DNA from: Rhodovastum atsumiense | Lineage (GTDB): Bacteria > Pseudomonadota > Alphaproteobacteria > Acetobacterales > Acetobacteraceae | Length of the DNA: 64,000 nucleotides | Direction of reading: 5' to 3' | Assembly (NCBI GenBank): GCA_026225115.1 | Contig: JAMFSE010000044.1 | Span: forward strand, 18,174-82,173 | Part shown: piece by piece, positions 26,949-35,771 of the stretch | How the letters are laid out: each line of letters starts with the position of its first letter | Numbering within the stretch: position 1 is the first letter of the stretch | The notes under the pieces: model-generated | Seen by the model: only the letters and a program-made list of their open reading frames with translations | Told to the model about the DNA's origin: nothing | The model's database searches: none | Made by a program: the position numbers and the translations under genes

Positions 26949-27802
26949 TCCGGCTTCTTCGGCACGTTGGCGAGGCTTGGGACATTGGTGGGGTCCATGC
27001 CCCAGCCGTAGAGGCGGAAGTTTTGTGAGTGGCACAGGTGGTGCAGGGAGAATGCGGAATCAATCGCGTTCGCTTGGCCCTGGATGTCGAGGGTTTTGTT
27101 CACGGCTTCCTTGGCCAGCTTCAGCGCGAAACTCGGCTTGGCCGCGATTTTCTTTGCCATCTCCAGCGTGAAGTCTGCGAGATTGTCTTTCTCCACAACA
27201 TGATTGACCATGCCGAGCCGCCACGCCTCATCTGCGCTCCAAGTGTCGGAGGTGAAGAGAAATTCTTTTGCCTTGCGTGCGCCAAGCTCCCAGGGGTGGC
27301 CGAGCCATTCGATGCCGGAGACGCCGAAGGTGACGACCGGGTCGGAGAACACTGCTTCTTTCGAGGCGATGATGATATCGCAAACCCAGGCAAAGATCAG
27401 CGCGCCGGCGATGCATTTGCCCTGCACGGCGCAGATTGTCGGTTTGGAAATATTGCGCCAACGCCGCGCAGTTTCGAGATAGGCTTCCTTCTCGGCGGCG
27501 TACCAGCCATGGGTGCCCGGCTCCTGAAAGCCGCTCCAGTGGCCGACCCTGTTTTTCTCCGCCTGCACGCGGGCCTGATAATCCTCAACCGAATCCGCGA
27601 TATCATGCCCCGCCGAGAAATTGCGCCCATCTGCGGCAAGGATGATCACCTTGACGGTGTCGTCGTAGAGTGCGCGCGTAAAGGCGTCGTTGACTTCGAA
27701 GATCATCTGCGGGTTGATGGCGTTGTGCTTATCCGCCCGCGCCAGCACGATGCGCGCCACATGCGGCGCCGGCTCCTCGTAGCGGACCAATGCTTCTGTC
27801 AT
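26945..27802 (-). CDS. Enoyl-CoA hydratase/isomerase family protein
   Basis: This 285-residue crotonase-fold enzyme has VLARADKHNAINPQM, NFSAGHDIADS and GKCIAGALIFAWVCDIIIASKEAVFSDPVV. The HD after SAG and the long insertion with WYAAEKEAYLETARRWRNISKPT place it with the paralogue at 47361, which has the same SAGHDI and CRRWRDAPKPT segments. It overlaps the acyl-CoA synthetase by 4 bases and is the last gene of this operon. Hydration of a bulky enoyl-CoA is the likely reaction. Confidence 0.9.
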   Translation of the reverse strand: MTEALVRYEEPAPHVARIVLARADKHNAINPQMIFEVNDAFTRALYDDTVKVIILAADGRNFSAGHDIADSVEDYQARVQAEKNRVGHWSGFQEPGTHGWYAAEKEAYLETARRWRNISKPTICAVQGKCIAGALIFAWVCDIIIASKEAVFSDPVVTFGVSGIEWLGHPWELGARKAKEFLFTSDTWSADEAWRLGMVNHVVEKDNLADFTLEMAKKIAAKPSFALKLAKEAVNKTLDIQGQANAIDSAFSLHHLCHSQNFRLYGWGMDPTNVPSLANVPKKPE

Positions 27803-29445
27803 TTGGCATCCTTTTCTATTTCGCGGGCGCGAATGCGCAGAATATCTTTTTTTACCTTGCCGGACGGCACACGCGGCAGGTCATCGACCAGCACCAGATG
27901 CTCCGGAAATTTCTGCCGTGCCAAACCGGCGCCATCGAGGAAACGGCGAATTTCGGCCAGGTCGATCGTCTGCCCGGCGCGCGGAATGATGAAGGCGCAG
28001 CCCTTCTCGCCGGTCGTGGCACTCGGCATCGCGACGATCGCCACCTCCGCCACGGCGGGGTGATTAAACAGCAGGTCCTCAACCTCCTTCGGGCTGATGT
28101 TCTCGCCCGAGCGGATGATAATGTCTTTCTTGCGTCCGGTAATAACGAGGTAGTTCGCGTGCACGCGGCAGCCGAGATCACCCATGCGGAAGCTGCCGTC
28201 GGATTCGAAATTTCCTTCGTTATCGGCGGGGTGCAGATATCCCACGAACAGGCCGGGGCCGCGGGCCAGAATCTCGCCCTCCTCGCCATCCGGCAGATCG
28301 GCCTCGCTTGATGGATCGACGATGCGGACTTCGGTTGGATAGAGGATAGCGCCGTCCGTTTCGGCGCCCAGTTCGGCTTCCGCACGGCTGCTGATGCCAA
28401 GGGTTACGCAGGTCATTTCAGTGGAGCCATAGGCGCGGAAGAACAGGCAATTCGGAAAGGTCTCACTGGCCTGACGAACGAGATCCGGGGAGACGGTGGT
28501 GCCGCCGCAGAAAAACAGCCGCAGCGAAGACAGCATGCCAGGTTTGCCCCGCGACATGTCGAGAAGCTGTTGCAAAAACGGTGTGGCGCCGCCGCTGACC
28601 GTGCAGCGGTTTTCCTCGATACAGCGAATGCCGTCCTCGGCTGCCCAGACATCGATCAGCACACTGCGCGAGCCGCGGACCCAGGGCATGTCGAAGGCCC
28701 AGAAGGCGCCGGTGATATGGCTGACCGGGGACGGCATGAACACCACATCATCGGGGCCAACACTCCAGGCGTCGCCCATGGTGCGCACCCGATGGTCGAA
28801 ACCGTAATGCGTGTGAAGCACCCCTTTCGGCTTGCCGGTGGTGCCGGAGGTGTACATCACCATCATTACCGCGGATGGGTCTACTTTTGGAAGTTCTGAG
28901 GCTGGCGCTTCGGAAAGTGCCTGCTCCCATGTCAGTTCGCCATTGCCGCGCAGCACCACCACATGCGCGAGTGCCGGCAAATCCGGGCGCAAAGCTTTGA
29001 TCATGGCGGCATGGTTATGCTTGCGAAAAACCTCCGGCACGAAAATCATTTTGGCGCCGCAATCTGCCAGAATATAGCCGAGTTCAGATTCCCGGTAGAT
29101 CGGCGGGATGGGATTGATAACAATGCCAATCATGCGCGCCGCCAGCGCCAGCACAGCGGCTTCAATCCAGTTGGGGAGCTGGAAGGCGACGACATCGCCG
29201 GGTTTAAGCCCGTGATGCAGGAAAAACCCAGCCAGGCGCAGCGCCTGTTCCCAGGCCTCGCCGCGGGTAAGGTGTTTGCTGCCTTCGATCAGCAGAATGC
29301 GCGACGCATCTTCCGCAACCGCGGCGCGCGCGGCATCCACCAGTGTCGCATCTCGCCAATGCCCTTCCGCGCGGTAGCGGGCGGCGACTTCATCAGACCA
29401 GCGGATACTCCAGCCGCTGGGATCCGTCTTTGTGCCCCAGCTCAA
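27799..29445 (-). CDS. AMP-forming acyl-CoA synthetase
   Basis: This 548-residue ANL ligase activates a carboxylic acid to its CoA thioester using ATP. The P-loop VMYTSGTTGKPKG, the motif YGSTEMT, the GDLGCRV region with TGRKKDIIIRSGENISPKEVE, and the C-terminal Lys in RVPSGKVKKD are all intact. It resembles cyclohexanecarboxylate-CoA ligase-type members. It overlaps both neighbours by 4 bases (enoyl-CoA hydratase downstream, barrel protein upstream), so it is part of a tightly coupled operon. Confidence 0.93.
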   Translation of the reverse strand: MSWGTKTDPSGWSIRWSDEVAARYRAEGHWRDATLVDAARAAVAEDASRILLIEGSKHLTRGEAWEQALRLAGFFLHHGLKPGDVVAFQLPNWIEAAVLALAARMIGIVINPIPPIYRESELGYILADCGAKMIFVPEVFRKHNHAAMIKALRPDLPALAHVVVLRGNGELTWEQALSEAPASELPKVDPSAVMMVMYTSGTTGKPKGVLHTHYGFDHRVRTMGDAWSVGPDDVVFMPSPVSHITGAFWAFDMPWVRGSRSVLIDVWAAEDGIRCIEENRCTVSGGATPFLQQLLDMSRGKPGMLSSLRLFFCGGTTVSPDLVRQASETFPNCLFFRAYGSTEMTCVTLGISSRAEAELGAETDGAILYPTEVRIVDPSSEADLPDGEEGEILARGPGLFVGYLHPADNEGNFESDGSFRMGDLGCRVHANYLVITGRKKDIIIRSGENISPKEVEDLLFNHPAVAEVAIVAMPSATTGEKGCAFIIPRAGQTIDLAEIRRFLDGAGLARQKFPEHLVLVDDLPRVPSGKVKKDILRIRAREIEKDAK

Positions 29446-30137
29446 TCGTGATCTCCGAGTGCCGCCAGATCACGCCGGGTGGTGCGCCGGCCAAGGGGCC
29501 GGAACACGATCGCCATCCATTTTTCCGGATCGGCATGCGGCAGCGCGGCCAGCACGTCTTTAAGCGCCGGCACTGCCTGTTCCTCGTCCTGCAATTCGAG
29601 CAGCAACCCGTGGGTGTATTTCCGGCAATTGCCGCGGATCTGCTCGTCCGCCAAAGTCAGATACTGCGCCGAAATCACCCCCGGCAGGTCGGCAAGTTCG
29701 ATCAACCCGCCGCGCAGCAGCGCGCTGGCGAATGCGTCATCCGCACGGGGAACCGCATTGTAGAGAGCAAAAATCAGCGTCTGCCGAGTTTCGCTGTCGG
29801 CAGCGATGCGAGCGGCGCTGCGCGCTTCCGCACGGCGCCACATGGTGGGCGGCTGCACGGTATCCATGTTGATCGCTGGGCTGATCGGCATTGCCTCGGT
29901 GCCTTTCACCTTCGCCAGTTCGGAAAGCGTGTAGGCTGGATTATCGAGCTCCCAGATGACCATGTAGTCGTGCTTACCGGCCGGCCAGGGACCGGGTGCC
30001 CGCTTGAAGCGCTGGCCGGAAATTACCCCTGGCGTTTCCACGCCATGCAGCATGTGGCTGCCGCCGTACCATTCGTTGAATTCGGCTTCCATGCCTTCAG
30101 TGGGATTCGAGAGCACCAGTTGCAGCGCATTCGACAT
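29442..30137 (-). CDS. Dimeric alpha/beta-barrel (EthD-like) protein
   Basis: This is a 231-residue protein. NALQLVLSNPTEGMEAEFNEWYGGSHMLHGVETPGVISGQRFKR has the strand, W-Y-x3-H helix and 'G-x-x-x-(A/G)-x-(R/L)' strand of EthD-like barrels, and a weaker second half follows (FALYNAVPRADDAF...). It lies between the acyl-CoA synthetase (4-base overlap) and the Gfo/Idh/MocA gene (4-base gap). Function is unknown; the repeated presence of this fold in the cluster (17071, 61828) suggests a role in the pathway rather than housekeeping. Confidence 0.7.
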   Translation of the reverse strand: MSNALQLVLSNPTEGMEAEFNEWYGGSHMLHGVETPGVISGQRFKRAPGPWPAGKHDYMVIWELDNPAYTLSELAKVKGTEAMPISPAINMDTVQPPTMWRRAEARSAARIAADSETRQTLIFALYNAVPRADDAFASALLRGGLIELADLPGVISAQYLTLADEQIRGNCRKYTHGLLLELQDEEQAVPALKDVLAALPHADPEKWMAIVFRPLGRRTTRRDLAALGDHD

Positions 30138-30141
30138 CGTT

Positions 30142-31221
30142 TCACGCTCCTAGGTTAACGCGCTGACCGGTTTGTCCTGCGGTATCGATCGCATCGAGCA
30201 GGCGGTGCAGCCGCACGGCGAAGCCGAAATCAGGCACAAGATGCGTGCCATTGCGGATATCGGCGGCGAATGCCGCCCATAGCTCGGCCACGTTCACCGG
30301 GTCCGCCGTTAGCCCGGCTGCGGCCGGTTCCGGCTGGGCGGCCGAGGCCGGTTTCGTGGTGACGGTCAGCGCCGCGCATTGAAAACCACCCGGGTGATGG
30401 CCGGAGATGGTGAGCGTACCCTTGCTGCCGCGAAGCTCAAAGACAAACGGCGTATCGCCGCTGCCGCCGACGACTTCCAGCGACGAGACACAGCCCGAAG
30501 CGTGGCGTCCGATGACCAGTACGTGGTCGACGCAAGGCTCGGGCACCGGCTCATCCGTGCCCATCACCCGCACATTCTCACGCGTAACGGTGTTGCGCGC
30601 ATCCACCTCGGCATAGGCGCCAACCACCGCCTCGATGGCGGCAAGCGTGTGGCCGCCCGGAATGGCCGATAGGGTGGCGCCGTTCCGCTTGTCTTCGAGA
30701 TACGTATAACCAGGGAAAATCCGCGGGCCCCAGCCGCCGCTAGCTGAGACAACACGCAAACTCAGCGGCCGGCCGATAGCACCCGCGCGCACCAGTTGCG
30801 CCGCATGGCGAATGGCGGGTGCCAGCGGTCCTTGCGTGCCGATGGCGACATGCACCTTGGCCGCGCGAGCGGCGTCCGCCATCTCCTGCGCCTCGGCGAG
30901 ATTGCGGCCGAGCGGCCATTCGCAATAGACATGCTTGCCGGCGGCCAGCGCCGCCAGCACGATGGCGCGGTGTTCCGGCACCCGCACCGTGACGGCAACA
31001 ATGTCGACATCAGGATCTCCGGTCAGCTTTGCCGGATCGGTGTAGGCCTTTTCCGTGCCGAACATCGCAGCAGCGGCGGATGCCGATTCCGGCGTACGGT
31101 TCAGCACAGCGCCGACCTGCAACCCCGTCAACGCGTTGATCGCGGGCAGATGCGCCAGCTGCGCCCAGCCACGCTCCGCATTTGCGCCGGCAAATCCGAT
31201 TGTAAGCGGTTTTTCCATCAT
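30142..31221 (-). CDS. Gfo/Idh/MocA-family oxidoreductase
   Basis: This 359-residue NAD(P)-dependent oxidoreductase has an N-terminal Rossmann fold: LTIGFAGANAERGWAQLAHLPAI, then DIVAVTVRVPEHRAIVLAALAAGKHVYCEWPLGRNLAEA with the E-(K/W)-P signature. The C-terminal half has the family's mixed sheet (GHTLAAIEAVVG with a His in the catalytic region). These enzymes usually act on sugars or cyclitols. Its position inside an acyl-CoA operon (4-base overlap with the ACAD) suggests oxidation or reduction of an alicyclic alcohol or ketone (inference). Confidence 0.88.
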   Translation of the reverse strand: MMEKPLTIGFAGANAERGWAQLAHLPAINALTGLQVGAVLNRTPESASAAAAMFGTEKAYTDPAKLTGDPDVDIVAVTVRVPEHRAIVLAALAAGKHVYCEWPLGRNLAEAQEMADAARAAKVHVAIGTQGPLAPAIRHAAQLVRAGAIGRPLSLRVVSASGGWGPRIFPGYTYLEDKRNGATLSAIPGGHTLAAIEAVVGAYAEVDARNTVTRENVRVMGTDEPVPEPCVDHVLVIGRHASGCVSSLEVVGGSGDTPFVFELRGSKGTLTISGHHPGGFQCAALTVTTKPASAAQPEPAAAGLTADPVNVAELWAAFAADIRNGTHLVPDFGFAVRLHRLLDAIDTAGQTGQRVNLGA

Positions 31222-32396
31222 CGTGCCCTCGGTAGCCCTAGCAATCTGTCAGCGGTGATCTCGCGCTGGATCTCGCTGGTGCCGCCGGAGATGGTGAACA
31301 CCCAGCTCCACAAATAATCATAGGTCCAGGGATGGGCCGCGCGGTCACCGTTGAATTCCAGAAAATCCCAGCCGATGATGTCGCCCACGGTTTCAGACAG
31401 GCTTTTATGCGTGGCGGTCACGATCAGCTTCATCAGCGAGCCTTGCGGGCCCGGTTGGCCGGTGCGGTCGCTCTCGGTGATATGTGCCAGCGTCATCGCG
31501 CGGATGGCCAGTGCGTCGGCTTTCAGCGATGCCAGTTTCTGCGCGATACCGTCATCCTCGATCGCGAGCTTGCCGCTCTCCAGCCGGGTCTTACCGGCCA
31601 AATCGATGACGCGGTTGACCCGTTCGTAAAGCTCCAATTGATCGCCGATGAAGCCCAGGCCACGCTCAAATGAAAGCGTTGAGAGTGCGGTGGACCAGCC
31701 GCCATTTATCTCGCCCACCACATTCGCCTTCGGGATCCGCACCTCGTCATAGAACACCATGTTCACATGCTCGTCCTGCAGCATGGTGCGGATCGGCTTG
31801 ATGTCGATGCCGGGCAGTTTCATGTCGCAGATCAGCCAGGTGAGGCCCTTGTGCCGCTCGGAGCCGGGATCCGTGCGGATGAGCAGTTCCTGGTAGTCGG
31901 CATGCATCGCATCGGTGGTCCACATTTTTGAACCGTTGACGACGATGACATCATCTTCCACACGGCCGCGGGTTTTCAGCGCCGCCAGATCCGAGCCGGC
32001 ATTGGGTTCGGAGAAGCCCTGGCACCAAAGCGATTCGCCGGAAAGGATGCGTTGCAGATGAAATGATTTCTGCGATTGCGTCCCGCGCGCAATCAGCGTT
32101 GGCCCGGCATGCATCAGCGCGATATAGGTGGTGTTGATGTAATGCGGCGCCCGGGCGCGGCCGAGTTCCTCATACCAGATCACCTGCTGCAGGCCAGACA
32201 GGCCAAGGCCGCCGAACTCCTTCGGCCAGGCAACGCCGGCCCAGCCATGCTCATACATTTTGCGCTGCCAGTCGCGGTCGAACTGCGCGGAGGCGGGGCC
32301 GTGCGCCGGGCGCGGCGCTGTTGGGACGTTGACGGCGAGCCAGGCGCGGGCCCTGGCGCGAAATTCACGGTCGGCGTCTGAATATTTCAGGTCCAT
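31218..32396 (-). CDS. Acyl-CoA dehydrogenase, large subunit of a two-subunit type
   Basis: This 392-residue FAD enzyme has WCQGFSEPNAGSDLA (FAD/substrate motif), VNGSKMWTTDAMHADY and the C-terminal ISGGTSEIQREITADRLLGLPR. At the Y-E-G-T position the catalytic Glu is replaced by Gly (S-G-G-T); Glu244 in FERGLG is a candidate base, as in isovaleryl-CoA-type enzymes. The partner gene at 32398 ends 1 base upstream. Paired genes of this sort form alpha2beta2 enzymes acting on bulky side chains or rings in steroid catabolism. Confidence 0.9.
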   Translation of the reverse strand: MDLKYSDADREFRARARAWLAVNVPTAPRPAHGPASAQFDRDWQRKMYEHGWAGVAWPKEFGGLGLSGLQQVIWYEELGRARAPHYINTTYIALMHAGPTLIARGTQSQKSFHLQRILSGESLWCQGFSEPNAGSDLAALKTRGRVEDDVIVVNGSKMWTTDAMHADYQELLIRTDPGSERHKGLTWLICDMKLPGIDIKPIRTMLQDEHVNMVFYDEVRIPKANVVGEINGGWSTALSTLSFERGLGFIGDQLELYERVNRVIDLAGKTRLESGKLAIEDDGIAQKLASLKADALAIRAMTLAHITESDRTGQPGPQGSLMKLIVTATHKSLSETVGDIIGWDFLEFNGDRAAHPWTYDYLWSWVFTISGGTSEIQREITADRLLGLPRAR

Positions 32397-32397
32397 A

Positions 32398-33372
32398 TCA
32401 GTCCTGCACCTGGGCTGTCAGCAATTGGCCCAGCAGCGCGCGCTTGCCGCCAAATAATTTACCCAGCAGCATCGCCTGCTTCAGCAGCAGATGCGCGTTA
32501 TGCTCATCGGTAACGCCGATGCCGCCATGCAGCTGGATATCCGCGTCGGTATTCATCAACGCCGCCTGGTTGCACAGATGTTTGGCGGCATCGAGATGGG
32601 TGCCCGCATCTTCGCGCCCCTCGGCCAGCGCCGCAGCCGCATACCAGAGCTGGCAGCGCGCGGTCTCGGCGCGCAACGCCATATCCGCGCAAGGATGGCG
32701 CACAGCCTGGTAGGCGCCGATTTTGCGGCCAAAAGTCTCGCGGATTTTGGCGTATTCGACAATCAGATCGAGCGCCGCCTCGGCGATGCCAAGCAGCATC
32801 GCGGCGGTGCCGAGCTCGCCCATTTGCCAGACATGCGCGCCGGTTGCGGTAGCCAGCACCGCATCGGGCAAATGCGGCAACAGCCGCATCGAGCAGGCGG
32901 GCGCCAGCGCGGGGCGTTCAACGGTTTGCGCGCCGGCAATTGATACGAGGCGGGCGCCGGTTTGCGTCACCTCAAGCGCGCACCCCGCATCGCGCGCGCC
33001 TAACAGCCGCGTCTCAGAGCCACTCGGCACCGCAAGTGCCACCGCCCGCTCACCGGCCAGCAAAGCCGCGCGCAGCTGCGGATCATCGGCGACCATCGCG
33101 GCCAGGCATTGCGTCAGCACATCGATCGGGCCGGACATCCTGCCGACCTCGCGAAAGAACAGCGCATGCTCGACCGGACCAAGCCCGCTGCCGCCATCCG
33201 CTTCCGGCAAGGTAAGCGCAAACCAGCCCATTTCCGCCACGGACTGGCGCAGGGCGGCGTTCATATCCGCGGAATCGGCCGCATGCAGCCGCTCGATCGG
33301 CATCGCATTCGCCATGAAATCAGCGGCGGCGTTGGTGATCTCTATTTCGTCGCCATCGGGAGCGAGGAACAT
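32398..33372 (-). CDS. Acyl-CoA dehydrogenase, small subunit of a two-subunit type
   Basis: This 324-residue ACAD-like protein has the N-terminal helical domain (FALTLPEADGGSGLGPVEHALFFREVGR), a shortened middle domain and the C-terminal helices with IRETFGRKIGAYQAVRHPCADMA and LHGGIGVTDEHNAHLLLKQAMLL. It lacks a recognisable catalytic Glu and is shorter than single-subunit ACADs, as in partner subunits of alpha2beta2 enzymes. It is the first gene of the 26945-33372 operon, and a promoter should lie in 33373-33483. Confidence 0.88.
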   Translation of the reverse strand: MFLAPDGDEIEITNAAADFMANAMPIERLHAADSADMNAALRQSVAEMGWFALTLPEADGGSGLGPVEHALFFREVGRMSGPIDVLTQCLAAMVADDPQLRAALLAGERAVALAVPSGSETRLLGARDAGCALEVTQTGARLVSIAGAQTVERPALAPACSMRLLPHLPDAVLATATGAHVWQMGELGTAAMLLGIAEAALDLIVEYAKIRETFGRKIGAYQAVRHPCADMALRAETARCQLWYAAAALAEGREDAGTHLDAAKHLCNQAALMNTDADIQLHGGIGVTDEHNAHLLLKQAMLLGKLFGGKRALLGQLLTAQVQD

Positions 33373-33413
33373 GGTTTTATATTTTCTCTGTCAAGACAAA
33401 CTCAAAGCAAACG

Positions 33414-33429
33414 ACCCAGCTTCTTGGGT
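33414..33429 (-). terminator. Possible terminator hairpin between two minus-strand operons
   Basis: ACCCA (33414-33418) pairs with TGGGT (33425-33429) around a 6-base loop, and on the minus strand a T-rich stretch follows. It lies after the SMP-30 gene and just before the ACAD operon. The stem is short, so the call is weak. Confidence 0.3.
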
Positions 33430-33483
33430 ATAAAACGCCGCGTAGGGCAAAACCCGCGTACAACAGGCCGCCGGGGCGATATG

Positions 33484-34368
33484 TCAGCCTGCGGCAAGCG
33501 GTATTTCAGCTACGCCCTTCTCGCCCGGTGTCAACGCGAACAAGCCGCCATTGGCGTCAAATCCGGGCATCTCCGGATTGATCATCATTTTCGTGGAGGT
33601 GACGTAGAGCGTGCCCAGATCCGGCCCGCCGAAGGCCGGTTTGGTCGGATTCGAGAAGGGCAGCGAGACAACGCGGTCGAGCGCGCCGTCCGGCCGGTAA
33701 CGCCGCAGTTCGCCAACGCCAACCACCGCCAGCCAATAGCCGCCGGCTGCATCCACGGTTGCGCCGTCGATGTGGCCTTTGTCGTCCGCGGCAAGTTCGA
33801 TGAAATTGCGGCGATTGGCGACGGCGCCGCTTTCGGGATCCAGGTCGAAAGCCTCCACCTTCCGGTTGGGCGAGCTTGCTGCGTACATCGTCCGTCCATC
33901 CGGGCTGAAAGCGAGCCCGTTGGCCACGGCGATGCGGTCGATCACCGGGGTTAGATTTGCGCCATCCAGCCGGTAGAATGATGCGCCCGCCGCGCTGCGG
34001 TCGGCCGGGAAATGATGGTCGTAGCCGCCGACCCAGAATCTTCCCCGGCGATCGCAATGGCATTCATGCAGCTTGATTTCCGCCGGCAGGCAGGATTTGA
34101 CACGCAGGGTCAAACCACCGTTGCCGACATCAAAATCATAGAGCCCGTCGGCCAGAACCACCAGCAGACCGCCGCCGGCCTTCGGCACGAAGCCGCCGAT
34201 CCGGCTTGGCATCGGCCAGCTTTCATGCGCGCCGGTCGCCGGCGCCCAGCGATGGAGCGCGGCAGGTTTTTCACAATTGACCCACCACAGCGCCTGTTCG
34301 GCTGCCGACCAGATGGGCGTCTCGCCGAGATAGTTATCGGCGTCGAAGACGCAGGTGACATCGGTCAT
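33484..34368 (-). CDS. SMP-30/gluconolactonase-family lactonase
   Basis: This 294-residue six-bladed beta-propeller hydrolase opens lactones using a divalent metal. LGETPIWSAAEQALWWVNCEKPALHRW-like start has the metal-binding Glu, NGLAFSPDGRTMYAASSPNRKVEAFDLD supplies the Asn ligand, and HIDGATVDAAGGYWLAVVGVGELRRYRPDG supplies the Asp. PTKPAFGGPDLGTLYVTS is the family's end motif. I use the ATG at 34368 with GGAGAGAG upstream. A BVMO product (lactone) is a natural substrate in this context (inference). Confidence 0.92.
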   Translation of the reverse strand: MTDVTCVFDADNYLGETPIWSAAEQALWWVNCEKPAALHRWAPATGAHESWPMPSRIGGFVPKAGGGLLVVLADGLYDFDVGNGGLTLRVKSCLPAEIKLHECHCDRRGRFWVGGYDHHFPADRSAAGASFYRLDGANLTPVIDRIAVANGLAFSPDGRTMYAASSPNRKVEAFDLDPESGAVANRRNFIELAADDKGHIDGATVDAAGGYWLAVVGVGELRRYRPDGALDRVVSLPFSNPTKPAFGGPDLGTLYVTSTKMMINPEMPGFDANGGLFALTPGEKGVAEIPLAAG

Positions 34369-34390
34369 TGTTCTCTCTCCAGGCAGAGGC

Positions 34391-35227
34391 TTAGTTTTTA
34401 AAGTTGCTGCCGCCATCGACATTGATATTGGCGCCGGTCATGTAGCTGTTGGTTTTTGAGCCGAGCCACGCGATCGCCGCGCCATATTCATCGACATAGC
34501 CAATGCGCTTCATCCAGACCAGCTCGCCTTCGCCCTCGCCGAACATCTGGTTCTGCATCTTCAAAGCATCGAAGGGGCTCAGCGGATCCAGGCCGGTTTT
34601 GGCAAAATAGGAATTGATGACCTCACCCCAATTGCCACCCTCCACCATGATGCTGCCGGGCGAGAGCACGTTGACCAGAATGCCGTGCGGGGCAAATTCC
34701 TTGGCATTGGCATAGCTCATGGAAACCATGGCCGCCTTGGTCATGTTGTAGACATGCAGCATGGGGCCGGCGGAGGCGGTCGAGGTGGTGGAGACGTTAA
34801 CGATCCGTCCCCATTCGGCCTGCTTCATCAAAGGTAGCGCTGCACGCGTGGTGCGCACATAGCCCAGTGCGATGAGGTCATAGGCCTGGGTATAAACCGC
34901 TTCATCCTTGAATTTTTCAAACACGCCATGGGTGCCGACGGAATTGGCGGCGTTGTTGATCAGCACGTTGACGCTGCCCCAGGCCGCGCCGATAGCGGCG
35001 AAGGCGGCGTCGATCTCAATGCTGGAGAGCATGTCCGCCGCGAAGGTCAAAACCTCCGGGCTGCCGGCTTCACGGCATTGGGTCGCGGTCTTCTCGAGGC
35101 CCTTCAAGCTGCGCGCGATCAACGCCAGCTTCGCGCCCTCGGCGGCAAATTTGCGCGCCGCCGCGCGGCCGATCCCGCGCGATGCGCCGATGAGCACGAC
35201 ATGCGCGTCTTTGAGACCAAGATCCAT
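34391..35227 (-). CDS. Short-chain dehydrogenase/reductase
   Basis: This 278-residue classical SDR has the cofactor motif GASRGIGRAA near residue 14, NNAANS, the catalytic Ser in VSTTSTAS and the Tyr/Lys pair in YNMTKAAM. The C-terminus GANINVDGGSNFKN is normal. An insertion near residues 210-245 (SYFAKTGLDPLSPFDALKMQNQMFGEGEG) is longer than usual. It is 22 bases upstream of the SMP-30 gene in the same operon. Substrate is unknown; alcohol or ketone oxidoreduction is expected. Confidence 0.88.
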   Translation of the reverse strand: MDLGLKDAHVVLIGASRGIGRAAARKFAAEGAKLALIARSLKGLEKTATQCREAGSPEVLTFAADMLSSIEIDAAFAAIGAAWGSVNVLINNAANSVGTHGVFEKFKDEAVYTQAYDLIALGYVRTTRAALPLMKQAEWGRIVNVSTTSTASAGPMLHVYNMTKAAMVSMSYANAKEFAPHGILVNVLSPGSIMVEGGNWGEVINSYFAKTGLDPLSPFDALKMQNQMFGEGEGELVWMKRIGYVDEYGAAIAWLGSKTNSYMTGANINVDGGSNFKN

Positions 35228-35293
35228 TCCGCCCTCCGCTTTTAAATTTTGTTGTTTTGCCGGACGAATTTTCGACTTGTCCGATGCCGTTGA

Positions 35294-35674
35294 TCAGGCC
35301 TTCAGCGGCGTGGGTTGGAACGCCGCAAGACGCCACTCCGCACCGGTCAACACCCACACCGTGAGTACGCGGTTGTCGAGCTGTTTCGGGGCGCCCTCGA
35401 CCGTGACGTTCGAGGTCATGCGTCCTGTCATGAGGGCTACGCCGGGCTTGAGTTCAATGACCTGCTCGTCGCTCCATGTGATCGACAGATAGGTGATGCG
35501 GCCGGCGGCCATCTTGGTCGTGTAGGCGGGTTTGTCGTCGACCTGGCCGGTGGCGTGGCTGAAGGACAGACGCGGGTCCAGCAATGCTTCCAGCGCCGCC
35601 GCGTCGTTTCTCAGCATGGCCGCGCAGCGATTCTGCTCAGCCGCACGAATGGCGGTTCCCAATTCATCTGCCAT
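35294..35674 (-). CDS. NTF2-like / SnoaL-type small protein (DUF4440-like)
   Basis: This is a 126-residue cone-shaped NTF2-fold protein. IRAAEQNRCAAMLRNDAAALEALLDPRLSFSHATGQVDDKPAYTTKM and the C-terminal RVLTVWVLTGAEWRLAAFQPTPL match small NTF2-like proteins. Relatives include ketosteroid isomerase-like and dehydratase enzymes, but many have no known activity. Longer starts at 35710 or 35737 are possible; I chose 35674 for its fit to the family. It sits between the SDR and the uncharacterised 341-residue gene. Confidence 0.75.
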   Translation of the reverse strand: MADELGTAIRAAEQNRCAAMLRNDAAALEALLDPRLSFSHATGQVDDKPAYTTKMAAGRITYLSITWSDEQVIELKPGVALMTGRMTSNVTVEGAPKQLDNRVLTVWVLTGAEWRLAAFQPTPLKA

Positions 35675-35771
35675 TACAAATTCCGCCCATAATTGCCGTT
35701 CAGCCTGCATCTTAAATTTGGCGCCCCTGGCCGTCAACGAACGCTCGGCAATACCACACGGGCGATGCCGC

